DNA of 61,764 nt from Candidatus Borkfalkia faecipullorum (GTDB lineage Bacteria > Bacillota > Clostridia > Christensenellales > Borkfalkiaceae): positions 1-61,764 of the forward strand of contig DXFX01000070.1 of NCBI GenBank assembly GCA_019114245.1. The letters run 5' to 3'. Position 1 is the first letter of the stretch. Every line of letters begins with the position of its first letter. Below, in pieces: positions 43,451 to 53,898 of the stretch. Both the position numbers and the translations under genes were made by a program. The notes under the pieces are model-generated. The model made no database searches, was not told where the DNA came from, and saw nothing but the letters and a program-made list of their open reading frames with translations.

Positions 43451-46400
43451 TTATGCGGCGACTTCCGCGTCGTTCTCATAGGAATAGAGAACGACGAAGT
43501 TCATCGTTGCCAGGCAACCGGTTACCCAGCTGGTGTTCCAGGCGCAAGCGGAGTCGAGCGCGTAAACGTAAGCGGTGATCGTCTGCTCTGCCGTCCAGCC
43601 TGCAAACGCGGAGGCCATGATGGACGTGACGCTTGCGGGGATGACGATCTCCTCGACCGACGTGCAGCCGTTGAAGCTGCTGCTGCCGATTTCGACGAGC
43701 GACTCAGGCAGGGTGACGCTCTTGAGCGCCGTGCAGCCCTTGAATACGCTGGTCTCCAGTTCCGTGATGCCCTCGCCGATGACGACCGTTTCCAAAGAGG
43801 TGCAGTTCATGAACGCTTCTTCGTAGAGGATTCCCAACCCGCCGGGAACGGTGACGCTCTTCAGGCCGCTGCCCGTGAACACGCTGTCGCCGAATTTCTC
43901 GTACGTATCCGCGAGCTGAACGCCCGTCAGAGCCGTGCAGTTTTCAAACACGTTGTTGCCGAGGCTGGTGACGCAGGACAGATCCGCAACGCCTTCGCCG
44001 AAGGAATTGACGTATTCCATCTCGCCTTCCTCGTTGAGGCGGTAGGTGTAGATGGTCTTGAGCGACGTGCAGTTGAGGAACGCATCGTTGCCGATGGACG
44101 TGAGCGTTTCGGGGATGTACACCGTTTCCAGAGCCGTGCAGTCCGCGAACACGTACGTGCCGATGGAAGTTGCCGTCGCAGGAATGACGATGGACTTGAG
44201 TCCGCTGGACCTGAACGCATAGTTGCCGATGGAAGTGACAGAAGCGGGAAGCTGAATTTCCGTAAGATCTGCCATTTCATGGAACAGATAGCCGGGGATC
44301 GCGGTGACGCCGTCTCCGAGGATGACCTTCTTGAGCGCCGTGCAGCCGTTGAACGGCTTGGACGAGCTGCTGAAGTTGGTCGTCTCCGTAAACGAAAGGA
44401 TGGTCACTTCTTCGAGCGCCGTGCAGTTCTGGAACAGATACGTACCGAACTCCTGGAGGCCTTCAGGCAGGACGATGGACGTGAGCGACGTGCAGTTTGC
44501 AAATTCGTAGTTGCCCATGACCTTGAGCGTGGAAGGCAGGGTGACGCTGGTCAGCGACGTATTGTTATTGAACGTGTAGCCGCCGAGCTCTTCAACACCT
44601 TCGGGAATGACCACGCTCTTGAGCGAAGTGCAATCCCTGAAGATCTGTCTGTCGATCGAATTGACCGTATCGGGGATGTCGATGGTCTCCATATTGGATG
44701 CGCCGTAGAAAGCATGGTCGCCGATGGCCTCCAGCCCTTCGGGCAGGATGACCGCAGTACCTCTATAGTTACCGAATGCGTACGAGGCCAAAGTTTTGGA
44801 CTCGCCCAGCGTGACCGTAACGTCACCATGGAAGTAAGCCAAGGAGTAATCGGAAAGCTGATCCGTGCTGATGGTCAGATGCGCGATCCCCGTGATGCCG
44901 TTGAGGGCGTAGCCGTTGATGCTCGTTACCTCTTCGGGGACGGTGAATTCGCCGCCGATACCCGTAATATCCTTGGGAACGCTCAGGATAGTACCCGTCA
45001 CAGTCATGAGAATACCGTTCATCGCAGCAAAGGACTGGCTGCCCTCCGCAACGGTAACGGTGAGGCCGTTGAACGCGTTGTCGCCGATGCTGGTGACAGA
45101 AGCGGGAACCTCGATTTCCGTCAGACCCGTATTGTAGAAGGCATCCGCACCGACACTCGTCAGACCTTCGGGCAGTTCGAGAGAGGTAAGCCCCTTCATG
45201 CCGTTGAACACGCCCGTGCCGATGGTCTCCAGAGTTGCAGGCAGGATCATCTTCGTGATGGAGCTGCATCCCTTGAACACATTCTGTGCAAGCTCGGTAA
45301 GAGACTGAGGCAGAAGCGCTTCGCCCTCGTTGCCGGTCGTCGTCTTGTCCGCAGGATTGTACAGCAGGATGGTAGTGAGCGACGAGCAGCCGAGGAAGTA
45401 GCTGTCGGGCAGATAGGTGATCTCGCTGTTGAGAACGACCTTGCTCAGAGCCGTGTCGTTTTCAAATACATTCGTTGCATAGTTGGACGTAGCCGTGTTG
45501 TAACGGACGGACGACGTCAGGTACTGCACTTCCTTGAGAGATGCGCAGTTGCTGAACGAACCGTCGCCGATCTTTGCAACGGATTCGGGAATGATGACCT
45601 TTTCGATCGCGGTGTTGTTGAACGCGTTGTCGCCGATCATGGTGAGGCTGCCAGGGAGATTTGCAACGCCGACTCCCTCTTCGCCTTCGCCTACCAGAGT
45701 GCCGTCCTCCGTCAGATACATGATCGTCCTGAGCGAGCTGCAGTTGAGGAACGTCTCTTTGCCGATCATCTGGAGCGCGTCATGCAGGATGACCGTTTCC
45801 AGCTGCGTGCATCCGCTGAACGCGGAGCAGCTTGTAGAAACACTTGTGATTTTGGAAGTGAGTTTCGTGATCCCTCTGGGGATGGTGACCTGGCGGAACG
45901 CCGTGTTCATAAATACATTGTAATCGAGATAAGCGAGCGCGGAAGGCAGAACTGCGACGCCTGCTTCATTTTCCGTGATCTTTCCGTCGTCGGGAGTGTA
46001 AACGTCGATCGTAGAGAGGGAGGTGCAGTTTCTGAACACACCGTACCCGAACGCCGTGACGCCGTCGTTGAACACGATCCTCTTGAGCGAAGTGCAGCCG
46101 TCGAACGTATACACCGCATAGCTGGTGGAAGACGTGCCGTGTCTCGACGCGGAAGTCAGGACGATGGCCTCTTCGAGCAGTGCGCAATCCTGGAAAGCGT
46201 AGGAGCCGAAGTACTTGACGGATTCAGGCACCGTGACCTTTGTGAACGCTGCGCCGACTTCGCCTTCATCCGCGGTAGTGCTGGTGCCCCTGCCGCTGCC
46301 GAACGCCTGGTTGCCGAGAACGGTAAGGCTTTCGGGGAGCGTGACTTCGCCCTCTTTTCCGACGATTTCGCCCTGGGAGTTGACGTACCGGACGGTGGTA

Positions 46401-49400
46401 AGGCTGCCGCACTTGCTGAACGTATTGCCGCCGATGACCGTCAGTTCGTCATGCAGGATAACTTTTTCCAACTGCATACATCCGCTGAACACATTCGCGC
46501 TGGAAGAAGCGGAAGTATCGCTGATGGAGCTGGACAGCTTCTTGATGGAGCGGGGAATGGTGACCTCGCGGACAGCAGTCTCCTTGAAAGCATCCTTGCC
46601 GAGCGTAGTGAGCGCGCTGGGAAGCGTGACGACGCCCGGATCATTGTTCGTGGTCTCCCCCATCGTGAGGTCGGCCACGTCGATGGTGGCAAGCAATGTG
46701 CAGCCGCTGAATACAGAAGTGTTGATGGTTGTCAGCGCATCGTTGAGAATGACATGCTTCAGGGCAACGTTATTGCGGAACACATACGTACCCAACGTGG
46801 TGGCGTTGGAGAGATCTGCCTCTTCCAGAGCGGAGCAGCCGCTGAACGCATAGTTGCCGATGGAAAGAACCTTGGACAGATCGACGTTTACAAGTTTTGC
46901 GCAGTTCTGGAACGCGTACGTGCCGATCGTCGTGATCTTGCTGAGGTCGACCGTCGTCAGTTCTTTGCTGTCGCAGAACATGTAGTTGGGGATCTCCGTG
47001 AGACCGCCGAGATCGATGCTCTGCAGGCCGCTGTCCTGGAACATCTTGTTTGCGTTGGAGATCTCGGTGACCGTTGCGGGGAAGGCGACCGTCGTCAGCG
47101 CGGTGCAGCCGTCAAAAATAGTACTGGGAATCCAATACGTATCTTCGCTGAAGGTGACGTCTTTGAGCGAGGTGCAATCCTGGAACAGACTTGATGCGGT
47201 ATAACCCGTGGCAGAAACGAGCACGGGAACGTTGACCTTTTCCAGCGCCACGCAGTTTTTGAACGCGTAGTTGCCGATGTTGGAAAGGGTGGAAGGAAGA
47301 ACGATTTCTTTCAGGGAAATGTTGTTCTGGAATGCGTACATACCCATAGCGGCAAGACCTTCGGGAAGGTTGATGCTCTTGAGGGAATAGCAATCGCTGA
47401 AGGCGTTCTTGCCGATTTCGGTGAGCAGGCTGCCTTCTGCAAATTCGACCGTTTCCAGCGAGCGGCAGAACTCGAACGCACTCGCTTCGATGACCGTAAC
47501 GCTGGCAGGGATGATGAGTTTTCTGATACCGTTCTGTCCGGCAAAGGCGCTTTCGCCGATGACCTGGAGCCCTTCGGGGAGGGTATATTCGCCCGAGCTG
47601 CCCTCTTCGGTGACGGGGCCGTAGGCGAGGACGATGGTGGTACCTTCGACGTTGAGGAGCAGAGGATCCGTTTCGTGACCCTTATAGTTCTTGTTGCCCG
47701 CCGCCACGGAAATGGTGTTGATGGACATACACTGCGTGAACGCACTGCCGATATCCACGATGCTCGTGGAGAGGTGGACGTCTGTCAGCGTGTTGCAGGC
47801 AGAGAACAGATAGTCGCCCAACGTGATGTTGGAATTGCTTTCAGGGAACTCGATCAGCGTGAGCGCCGTCCTTGCAAACGCGAGGTTGCCGATGGACTGC
47901 AGATTGCTCTTGGGTTCCGCGCCCTCTTCCGCCGCGGCGGTGAGGAATTCTACGGACGTCAGGGATGCACAGCCGGAGAATGCGCTCGCTCCGACGGTGG
48001 TGACGCTTGCAGGCAGGACAACTTTGGTAAGTCCCGTCGAACTGAATGCGCTGCCGCCGATCTCCGTAATGGAGGTGCAGTTTTCCAGATTGGCCGACGT
48101 GAGCAGAGTGTCGTTGCTGAATGCGCCGGTGCCGATGATCTGCAGCTTGCCGTTCTCGGCAAAAGTGACCGAGGTGAGCGAATCGCAGAGGTTGAATGCG
48201 CTTGCGCCGATGGACGTCAGGCTGACAGGCAGGCTGACCGTGACCAGGTCTTCGTTATCCTGGAAAGCGTAGTCGCCGATGGTCGCTACCGTGTCGGACA
48301 TGACGAGGTTGATGATCGATGCTCTATAGAAAGCATATTTTTCGATGGCCATGGCGCCGGAAGTGCCTGCCGTGAACGTGACGTTCTGCAGAGTGGAAAC
48401 AGAGAAGGCGCGCTGGCCGATGCGGGTGACCGTGGAAGGGATGACCACGCTGACGAGACCGGAGCCGACGGCGAGGCCGTCGTAAACCGTAGAGGTGGAT
48501 TTGTAGAAAGCATAGTTGCCGATTTCGGTGGTGCGCTCGGGGAATTCGATCTCCTTGAGGCTGGTGCAGCCGGCAAAGGCGCCATAATAATTGGTGTACG
48601 AGGAGCTGCCGCCGGAACCGAAGCTTTCGCTCGTACCGTCTGCGATGACCAGAGGAGCCGTGCCGCCCTCTTCAAAGAGGACTTCTTCCAAAGTGGAGCA
48701 GGCGAAGAAAGCGCCCTCCCCGATGCGGGTGACCGTGTTGGGGATGAAGATGCTCTTCAGGGACGCCCCTCTGAACATGTAATCGGGGATCTCGGTGACA
48801 CCTGCAGGCAGGCTGACCGATTCGAGCGCGCCGGCGCTGGAGAAGATCTCGCTGCCGAAGGTGATGGAAGAAGAAGCTTCGCGCTCTTCAAAGTCGACCG
48901 CCTTGATGTACTGATTGCTGTAGAACGCCCTGTCTTTGACCTCTTTGACCGTTGCGGGAATGGTGACCTTATTGGACACGCCCACATTGGAAATAGGCGA
49001 GAAGTACAGAGTTTCGAGAGCGCCCGTTTCCGCATTTTTGCCGTACAGGACGCCGTCGATCGCGCCGTAATGAGTGTTGCCCTCCGCAACCGTGATGTTG
49101 GCGAGCAGGACACAGTAGTTGAACACGTCGATGTTGTCCGTGCCCGCTGCTGCGACCGATTCAGGCTCCTCGCTGCTTGCCGTACCGCCGAACACAGGCG
49201 TGTACTCGTAACTCGTGGAGTAGAAAGCCAGGCTCTCCAGCGATGCGGGCAGACTGATTTCCGTCAGACCTTTGCAGTAGTTGAACGCCGCATGGCCGAT
49301 GGAGGTGACGCCCTCCGGGAAGTTGATGCTTGCCAGTCTAATGCAGCTTGCAAACGCTTCGTCGCCGATGACGATGGAATCCTTGCCTGTGGGAAGGGTG

Positions 49401-52400
49401 ACCGTGGTGAGACCCGTGCAGTCGAAGAACGCCTTCTTGCCGATGGTAAGCGTGCCGGTGCTGTCCGTAAAGATGATGGCTGCCAGCAGATCGCATCCTT
49501 CAAACGCGCTGTCGCCGATGGTGGAGATCTTCGCGCCGAACGTGATGGACGTCAGGTTATCGTTGTTGTAGAAGACGTTTGCGCCGATCTCCTCAACGGT
49601 TTCGGGGAGGACATAGCTGCCCGGCCTGCCGCTGGGATAATAGACGATACGCGTCTTGCCCTTGTTGAACAGAACGCCGTCTTCCGATTCATAGTTGGGG
49701 TTGTTGGGATCCACGTCCACACTCGTGAGGCTGGTGGAACCGAACACGCCGTTGACGTCGAACAGGGCGACGTTGGGCCCGAGGATCAGCTTCTTGACAT
49801 AGGTGGTGCCCGCTTCGGAAGCGAAGGCGCCGTTGCTGTATTCGATTTCCGCAATGGCCGTTTCCACGGTGACGGTCGTCAGGCCGGAGATGTTGCCGAA
49901 TGCGTACGCGCCGAGAACTTTCAGGTTTTCGGGCAGGGTGAGCTCCTTGATGCCGGAGCAGGAATAGAACGCATACTCCTCAATGGTGAGGGCGGGGTCC
50001 TTGGCTTTGCCCTGGAAAGTGATGCTCTTCAGGCCCGAGCAGCCGTAGAAGGCTTCCGTGCCGATCGTGGACACGTTGCCGGGGATGACGATGCCTTCCA
50101 GATCCGTGCAGCGGTAGAATGCGCGGTCGCCGATGGCCGTGACGGAAGAACCGACGGTATAGACGCCCGTTCTGCCCGCAGGGCAATAGTACAGCGTTGC
50201 GCCCTTGTCCGTGAACACCACTCCGTCCTCAGACGTATATACGCTGTTTTCCGCCTTTTCGACGTGGACTTTTTCCAGATAGTTACAGGAAGTGAAGATG
50301 TCCGTATTGAAGCTCGTCAGACGGGCAGGGAGGGTGATCTCCACGATCTTGGAATACAGGAACGCCTCGCTGCCGATGGTGAGCGGCTGCGCCGTCTCCC
50401 CTTCCGCTGCGGGCAGGAAGTTGACTTCCACGATCTTGGAGCTGTTGAAAGCGTGTTCGCCGATGCTCGTCACGCTGGCAGGAACGTTGATGACAGTGAC
50501 GTTCGTGTTCCTGAATACGTTGAGAGGAATGGTCTGCACCGTATCGGGAATGGTCACTTCGCCCGTGATGCCGATCGGAACGTAGCTCAGTTCGACAGCG
50601 CCGTAAGGGTTGTCGTAGATGAGCATTCCGTCACAGGAGGAATAGAACTTTTCGTAATTTCCCGTGAAGGAAGCGGAAGCATCGTACACGTTGATCTCGG
50701 TCAGAGCGGAGCAGCGGTAGAACGCGGAACCCGTGCTGTTGGAGCCTTCGTTGCCCGTAAAGACGGAAACGATGCTGTCAGGGATGTTGATGGTGACAAG
50801 TTTTGCGCAATCGGCAAAGCAGCTGCCCTCGATGGTGGTGACGGGCAGACCGTTGTAGAGGGCGGGAACGGTGACCCTGGTCAGGTAGCCGATGCCCTGG
50901 CCCTGCGAAATGGAATAAGCCTTTTCCGAAGGGTTGAGCGGGTTGGCGATCATCGTATAGGTGAACGCCTCCACCCATCTGACGTAGAAGGTCTGATCGG
51001 AAGCGAGGTTCCACACGCGGCCCGCAAGGCTTGCGCCTTCAGGATCGGTGTACTGGATGCCCGTGCCGCCGAATTCGCTGTACCAGCCGTAGAAGGCGCG
51101 GGTGCCGTCCGCACTGAACGGGACGGGGAAGGAGAACGCGCTGCCGAACGTGACGTCCACTTCCATGCTGTAGACGTGTTCCGCACCGTTTTCAAAGTAG
51201 CCTTCGCTCTCGGTCACGGCGAGGGTGACCGTGTAGGTGTTGGCGGTCCACTGTGCATAATACGTCACGTTTGCCGTGGCGGAAACAGTGCCGCTCTCCA
51301 CTTTCTGTCCGCCGTTGGCGGCGGTGAACCAGCCGTTGAAAGTGTAGCCGAGGCGGCTTTCCTCCGCAGAAAGCTGGATCTTGTCGCCTGCGACGAAATA
51401 TCTGTAAGATTCCGTAGCGGATGCGCCGGTGTTGGTGTTCAGCGTGACCGTGACGGATGCGTTGACGGTGACGTCGATCCAATCGCTCGCTTCGCTGCCC
51501 GTATAGTAGCGGACGGAGAGAACGTTGTCGCCCGCCTGCGTGAGCGTGACGGGAGCGCTTGCCTCTTCCACGAGCGCCTCTTCCCCGCCGTTGACGCGCA
51601 CGCCGTACTGCGAAACGCCGAGAACGGGGTTCCAGCTCAGCACGCCGTTGCTGTACGCAAGGTTGGTCAGCTTGCGGGACAAGGTCGCCGTACCTGCAAA
51701 GGAGTTGTTGGCAGCATCTGCGGCGATCGCCTGAACGGTGACCGTAAACTCGGAATCCACAGCGGCGAGGTCTTCCTCGTCGGGACGGAAGGAGTTTTCC
51801 GTCACTTCAAACTGCTCGTCGCCGATGGTGACGATATATTTGGCCGCGCCTTCCACTGCATCCCAGCGAATGGTATCCCCGGACGTGCTGATGTTGGCGG
51901 GGGTGGCAAGCCTGGTCTTCGCGTACTGCACGCTGCCCTCTGCGGAGGGATTGTAGCCGAACGCGTATGCCACGACGCCGATCTGCAGATCGCCGTAGTA
52001 GGACTGCAGGGCGAGAGTCGCTTCTTCCGTTCTCACGCTGAAGGTCTGATCGCCGACTTTCACCGTGACCATATAATACTGTGCGTTGTCCACCGCATCC
52101 CAGGTGAGGACGTCCGTCTCCTTGTTGACGGAAAGGTTGGCCGCCTGATCGAGATGGCGCTCGAACACGTAGGGCGCAGAGGTGGAAGTCACGTAGCCTT
52201 CCGCGACCGCCTGCACGACGAAGGAGATGCCCCCCTGCTTCATGTCGCAATCGGAGAAGTCGTATGTATTGGTATCCGTGCGGACGGAATCGTGCGTATG
52301 GCCGACCGTGCCGCATTCGTAGCTGACGAGGTAATATTCTGCGCCTTCGACCGCGTTGAAGGCGAGGTTGAAGCCGTCCACGCTGAACAGCGAAACGCGC

Positions 52401-53446
52401 GCCAGAGCCTTATTGGTATAATAAGCCGTGGTCGTCTTGCCGCTTGCCGTGACCGTGACGGTGTACTCCCCTTCCTGTGCGGAAGCGAAGTCGAACGCCT
52501 GCGAGAGGGCGCTCGTGATCTGTCCGTTGACAGACGTTGCCGCCCCGCCCGGCGCCTTGATGGTGACCGTATAGGAGACGTTGACGCCCATCGAAAGCCA
52601 GCTGACGCCTTCGGACGTGACGGAAACGGCGGGTGCGCCGTTGTCCCAGACCGCGTACAGGGTGGTATTTTCGTCCAGAGCCTGGCCGTCTTTCACCATA
52701 GCGGTGAGTTTGGCGGCATCCTGGCTGTCGCTCATCCACCAGCCGAGGAACGCCTTGCCGTTCTGTGCGGGCAGCGCGGGCAGCTGGCTGGCATAGATGC
52801 GTCCGCCGACCGTCTCGGTGTCCGCGATAGGTTCGCCCGTGTAATCGGAACCCGTTTCATAGGACACGACGAAGCCCTGCGTGCCGGGATCGGTGACAAA
52901 GCGCGCATACAGCGTGAGATCCGCCGTAACGGGCTCTGTGAAGGTATAGACGGTCGTGAACGCACTGTCCTCATACCAGCCGACGAAGACGGACCCCTCT
53001 TTCGTAGGATCTGCGGGGCGGGTAAGCGTTCTGCCGTTGACGACTTTCGCGGACGTTTCGCCCGTGCCGCCGTTCAGCTGATACGTGACCGTGTATTCCG
53101 TCTTGGCCAGCATGTCGTACGTGGTGCCCTGGTAGGTCACTTTGAGCATGCCGTCTGCGAACACTGCGGTAACGGTTTCCTCTCCCTCTGCGGTGAGAGT
53201 CAGCGTCGTTCCGTCATAGCGATATGTACCCGTGAGGGTCTTTCCCGCCACGTTGAACGTAAAAGAGGCGCCGTCAAAATCGAAGGTGTACTCTTCTCCG
53301 TTCACATCGGCATAAAAAGTTCCGTCGAGGGTCTCGCCGGCATCCTGTTTGTCGCAGGCGGCCGTCGCAAAGAGCACAAAGCCCAGCGACAAGACCATCA
53401 GCAGACTCAGGAATACCGTCATCGCCAGATGCCTGATGTTTTTCAT
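43451..53446 (-). CDS. Giant BspA-like LRR_5 surface lipoprotein (3331 residues)
   Basis: This is the largest gene in the window. It has a lipobox (ATAAC, Cys31), a small beta domain (about 40-118), two InlB-type B-repeats (about 118-190 and 193-275) and Fn3-like domains to about 650. Further InlB-type repeats end near 850, and an LRR_5 array then runs from about 870 to nearly the C-terminus with well over 70 units, carrying the motifs ITSIGDNAFNGC, LTEIEVPASVTSIG and similar. No C-terminal anchor is visible. Such proteins usually form long curved surface rods that bind other proteins; the ligand is unknown. GGAGGAG lies just upstream of the ATG. It is transcribed alone, with a long leader containing a terminator hairpin. 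Confidence 0.88.
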   Translation of the reverse strand: MKNIRHLAMTVFLSLLMVLSLGFVLFATAACDKQDAGETLDGTFYADVNGEEYTFDFDGASFTFNVAGKTLTGTYRYDGTTLTLTAEGEETVTAVFADGMLKVTYQGTTYDMLAKTEYTVTYQLNGGTGETSAKVVNGRTLTRPADPTKEGSVFVGWYEDSAFTTVYTFTEPVTADLTLYARFVTDPGTQGFVVSYETGSDYTGEPIADTETVGGRIYASQLPALPAQNGKAFLGWWMSDSQDAAKLTAMVKDGQALDENTTLYAVWDNGAPAVSVTSEGVSWLSMGVNVSYTVTIKAPGGAATSVNGQITSALSQAFDFASAQEGEYTVTVTASGKTTTAYYTNKALARVSLFSVDGFNLAFNAVEGAEYYLVSYECGTVGHTHDSVRTDTNTYDFSDCDMKQGGISFVVQAVAEGYVTSTSAPYVFERHLDQAANLSVNKETDVLTWDAVDNAQYYMVTVKVGDQTFSVRTEEATLALQSYYGDLQIGVVAYAFGYNPSAEGSVQYAKTRLATPANISTSGDTIRWDAVEGAAKYIVTIGDEQFEVTENSFRPDEEDLAAVDSEFTVTVQAIAADAANNSFAGTATLSRKLTNLAYSNGVLSWNPVLGVSQYGVRVNGGEEALVEEASAPVTLTQAGDNVLSVRYYTGSEASDWIDVTVNASVTVTLNTNTGASATESYRYFVAGDKIQLSAEESRLGYTFNGWFTAANGGQKVESGTVSATANVTYYAQWTANTYTVTLAVTESEGYFENGAEHVYSMEVDVTFGSAFSFPVPFSADGTRAFYGWYSEFGGTGIQYTDPEGASLAGRVWNLASDQTFYVRWVEAFTYTMIANPLNPSEKAYSISQGQGIGYLTRVTVPALYNGLPVTTIEGSCFADCAKLVTINIPDSIVSVFTGNEGSNSTGSAFYRCSALTEINVYDASASFTGNYEKFYSSCDGMLIYDNPYGAVELSYVPIGITGEVTIPDTVQTIPLNVFRNTNVTVINVPASVTSIGEHAFNSSKIVEVNFLPAAEGETAQPLTIGSEAFLYSKIVEITLPARLTSFNTDIFTSCNYLEKVHVEKAENSVYTSEDGVVFTDKGATLYYCPAGRTGVYTVGSSVTAIGDRAFYRCTDLEGIVIPGNVSTIGTEAFYGCSGLKSITFQGKAKDPALTIEEYAFYSCSGIKELTLPENLKVLGAYAFGNISGLTTVTVETAIAEIEYSNGAFASEAGTTYVKKLILGPNVALFDVNGVFGSTSLTSVDVDPNNPNYESEDGVLFNKGKTRIVYYPSGRPGSYVLPETVEEIGANVFYNNDNLTSITFGAKISTIGDSAFEGCDLLAAIIFTDSTGTLTIGKKAFFDCTGLTTVTLPTGKDSIVIGDEAFASCIRLASINFPEGVTSIGHAAFNYCKGLTEISLPASLESLAFYSTSYEYTPVFGGTASSEEPESVAAAGTDNIDVFNYCVLLANITVAEGNTHYGAIDGVLYGKNAETGALETLYFSPISNVGVSNKVTIPATVKEVKDRAFYSNQYIKAVDFEEREASSSITFGSEIFSSAGALESVSLPAGVTEIPDYMFRGASLKSIFIPNTVTRIGEGAFFACSTLEEVLFEEGGTAPLVIADGTSESFGSGGSSSYTNYYGAFAGCTSLKEIEFPERTTEIGNYAFYKSTSTVYDGLAVGSGLVSVVIPSTVTRIGQRAFSVSTLQNVTFTAGTSGAMAIEKYAFYRASIINLVMSDTVATIGDYAFQDNEDLVTVSLPVSLTSIGASAFNLCDSLTSVTFAENGKLQIIGTGAFSNDTLLTSANLENCTSITEIGGSAFSSTGLTKVVLPASVTTVGASAFSGCASLTSVEFLTAAAEEGAEPKSNLQSIGNLAFARTALTLIEFPESNSNITLGDYLFSACNTLTDVHLSTSIVDIGSAFTQCMSINTISVAAGNKNYKGHETDPLLLNVEGTTIVLAYGPVTEEGSSGEYTLPEGLQVIGESAFAGQNGIRKLIIPASVTVIEASAFEFCRSLETVEFAEGSLLTEIGKNAFSDCYSLKSINLPEGLAAMGMYAFQNNISLKEIVLPSTLSNIGNYAFKNCVALEKVNVPVLVSATGYTASSLFQDCTSLKDVTFSEDTYWIPSTIFDGCTALTTVAFPATVTEISNANKMFQDSGLQSIDLGGLTEIPNYMFCDSKELTTVDLSKITTIGTYAFQNCAKLVNVDLSKVLSIGNYAFSGCSALEEADLSNATTLGTYVFRNNVALKHVILNDALTTINTSVFSGCTLLATIDVADLTMGETTNNDPGVVTLPSALTTLGKDAFKETAVREVTIPRSIKKLSSSISDTSASSSANVFSGCMQLEKVILHDELTVIGGNTFSKCGSLTTVRYVNSQGEIVGKEGEVTLPESLTVLGNQAFGSGRGTSTTADEGEVGAAFTKVTVPESVKYFGSYAFQDCALLEEAIVLTSASRHGTSSTSYAVYTFDGCTSLKRIVFNDGVTAFGYGVFRNCTSLSTIDVYTPDDGKITENEAGVAVLPSALAYLDYNVFMNTAFRQVTIPRGITKLTSKITSVSTSCSAFSGCTQLETVILHDALQMIGKETFLNCSSLRTIMYLTEDGTLVGEGEEGVGVANLPGSLTMIGDNAFNNTAIEKVIIPESVAKIGDGSFSNCASLKEVQYLTSSVRYNTATSNYATNVFENDTALSKVVLNSEITYLPDSYFLGCSSLTTILLYNPADKTTTGNEGEALLPQSLTELAQNVFKGCSSITKMILPATLETIGTGVFNGMKGLTSLELPEGLTSVGADAFYNTGLTEIEVPASVTSIGDNAFNGLTVTVAEGSQSFAAMNGILMTVTGTILSVPKDITGIGGEFTVPEEVTSINGYALNGITGIAHLTISTDQLSDYSLAYFHGDVTVTLGESKTLASYAFGNYRGTAVILPEGLEAIGDHAFYGASNMETIDIPDTVNSIDRQIFRDCTSLKSVVIPEGVEELGGYTFNNNTSLTSVTLPSTLKVMGNYEFANCTSLTSIVLPEGLQEFGTYLFQNCTALEEVTILSFTETTNFSSSSKPFNGCTALKKVILGDGVTAIPGYLFHEMADLTEIQLPASVTSIGNYAFRSSGLKSIVIPATATSIGTYVFADCTALETVYIPETLTSIGNDAFLNCTSLKTIYTYRLNEEGEMEYVNSFGEGVADLSCVTSLGNNVFENCTALTGVQLADTYEKFGDSVFTGSGLKSVTVPGGLGILYEEAFMNCTSLETVVIGEGITELETSVFKGCTALKSVTLPESLVEIGSSSFNGCTSVEEIVIPASVTSIMASAFAGWTAEQTITAYVYALDSACAWNTSWVTGCLATMNFVVLYSYENDAEVAA

Positions 53447-53564
53447 AGTTCTCCTCCATAAAGATTCACCGCCGATCTCCCGTCCCCTGCCGCAGCAGAA
53501 AATGTATAATATTCCGATTTATTCCTCGGAAAGGGATCCGTTTCCATAGAAACAGAAAAAGCAG

Positions 53565-53614
53565 AAAAACGGGCAAGCCCGTTTTTCTTTCTGTCTGCCT
53601 TAAAGGCAGAAAGA
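53565..53614 (-). promoter_or_regulatory. Leader hairpins, possible attenuator of the giant LRR gene
   Basis: Between the promoter and the gene lie two adjacent hairpins on the minus strand. The first (53614-53588) pairs CTTTCTGCCTT with its complement. The second (53586-53565) has a perfect 10-bp stem (AAAAACGGGC/GCCCGTTTTT) followed by CTGCTTTTTC, and so looks like an intrinsic terminator. The two share sequence, so alternative folding is possible. Confidence 0.55.
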
Positions 53615-53632
53615 TCCGCCGTGTTTTGCATA

Positions 53633-53661
53633 ATTATAATCCAACCGTCTGTAAATGTCAA
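53633..53661 (-). promoter_or_regulatory. Consensus promoter of the giant LRR lipoprotein gene
   Basis: On the minus strand TTGACA (53661-53656), a 17-bp spacer, TATAAT (53638-53633): a perfect sigma-A type match. The transcript would start near 53626, leaving a leader of about 180 nt. Confidence 0.9.
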
Positions 53662-53705
53662 CTATTTGCAAATAAGTTGCATAATTATACGGAAAATTCT
53701 GTCAC

Positions 53706-53750
53706 AAAAAAGAGGGGGCGGAAAGGCTTTTGCAGCCTTTCCGCCCCCTC
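53706..53750 (-). terminator. Strong intrinsic terminator upstream of the giant LRR gene
   Basis: A perfect 17-bp stem (53712-53728 with 53734-53750) with a 5-nt loop, followed on the minus strand by CTTTTTT. It insulates the giant gene from the ORF at 53899. A further 13-bp perfect hairpin (CCGCGGAAAAAAT and its complement, 53845-53883) lies just after that ORF's stop. Confidence 0.9.
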
Positions 53751-53898
53751 ATCTTGCAGCCGCGTATGTACACGATTTTGCATATACGTTGCCGTTTTTT
53801 AAAAACGCGCGCCCCTTTCCGACGGGGGAAGGCGTTCCGCCCCGCCGCGGAAAAAATATTTTCAGAAAAAATTTTTTCCGCGGTCGGATTTTCCCTGT

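Noticed and set aside
43443..43458. Perfect palindrome CCGCATAATTATGCGG as an operator
   Set aside because: It spans the stop codon of the giant gene just before the terminator; more likely part of 3' end structure.
44279..53461. Long plus-strand open frames opposite the giant LRR gene
   Set aside because: They are shadows of the repeated LRR coding sequence; no start signals and no recognisable protein.
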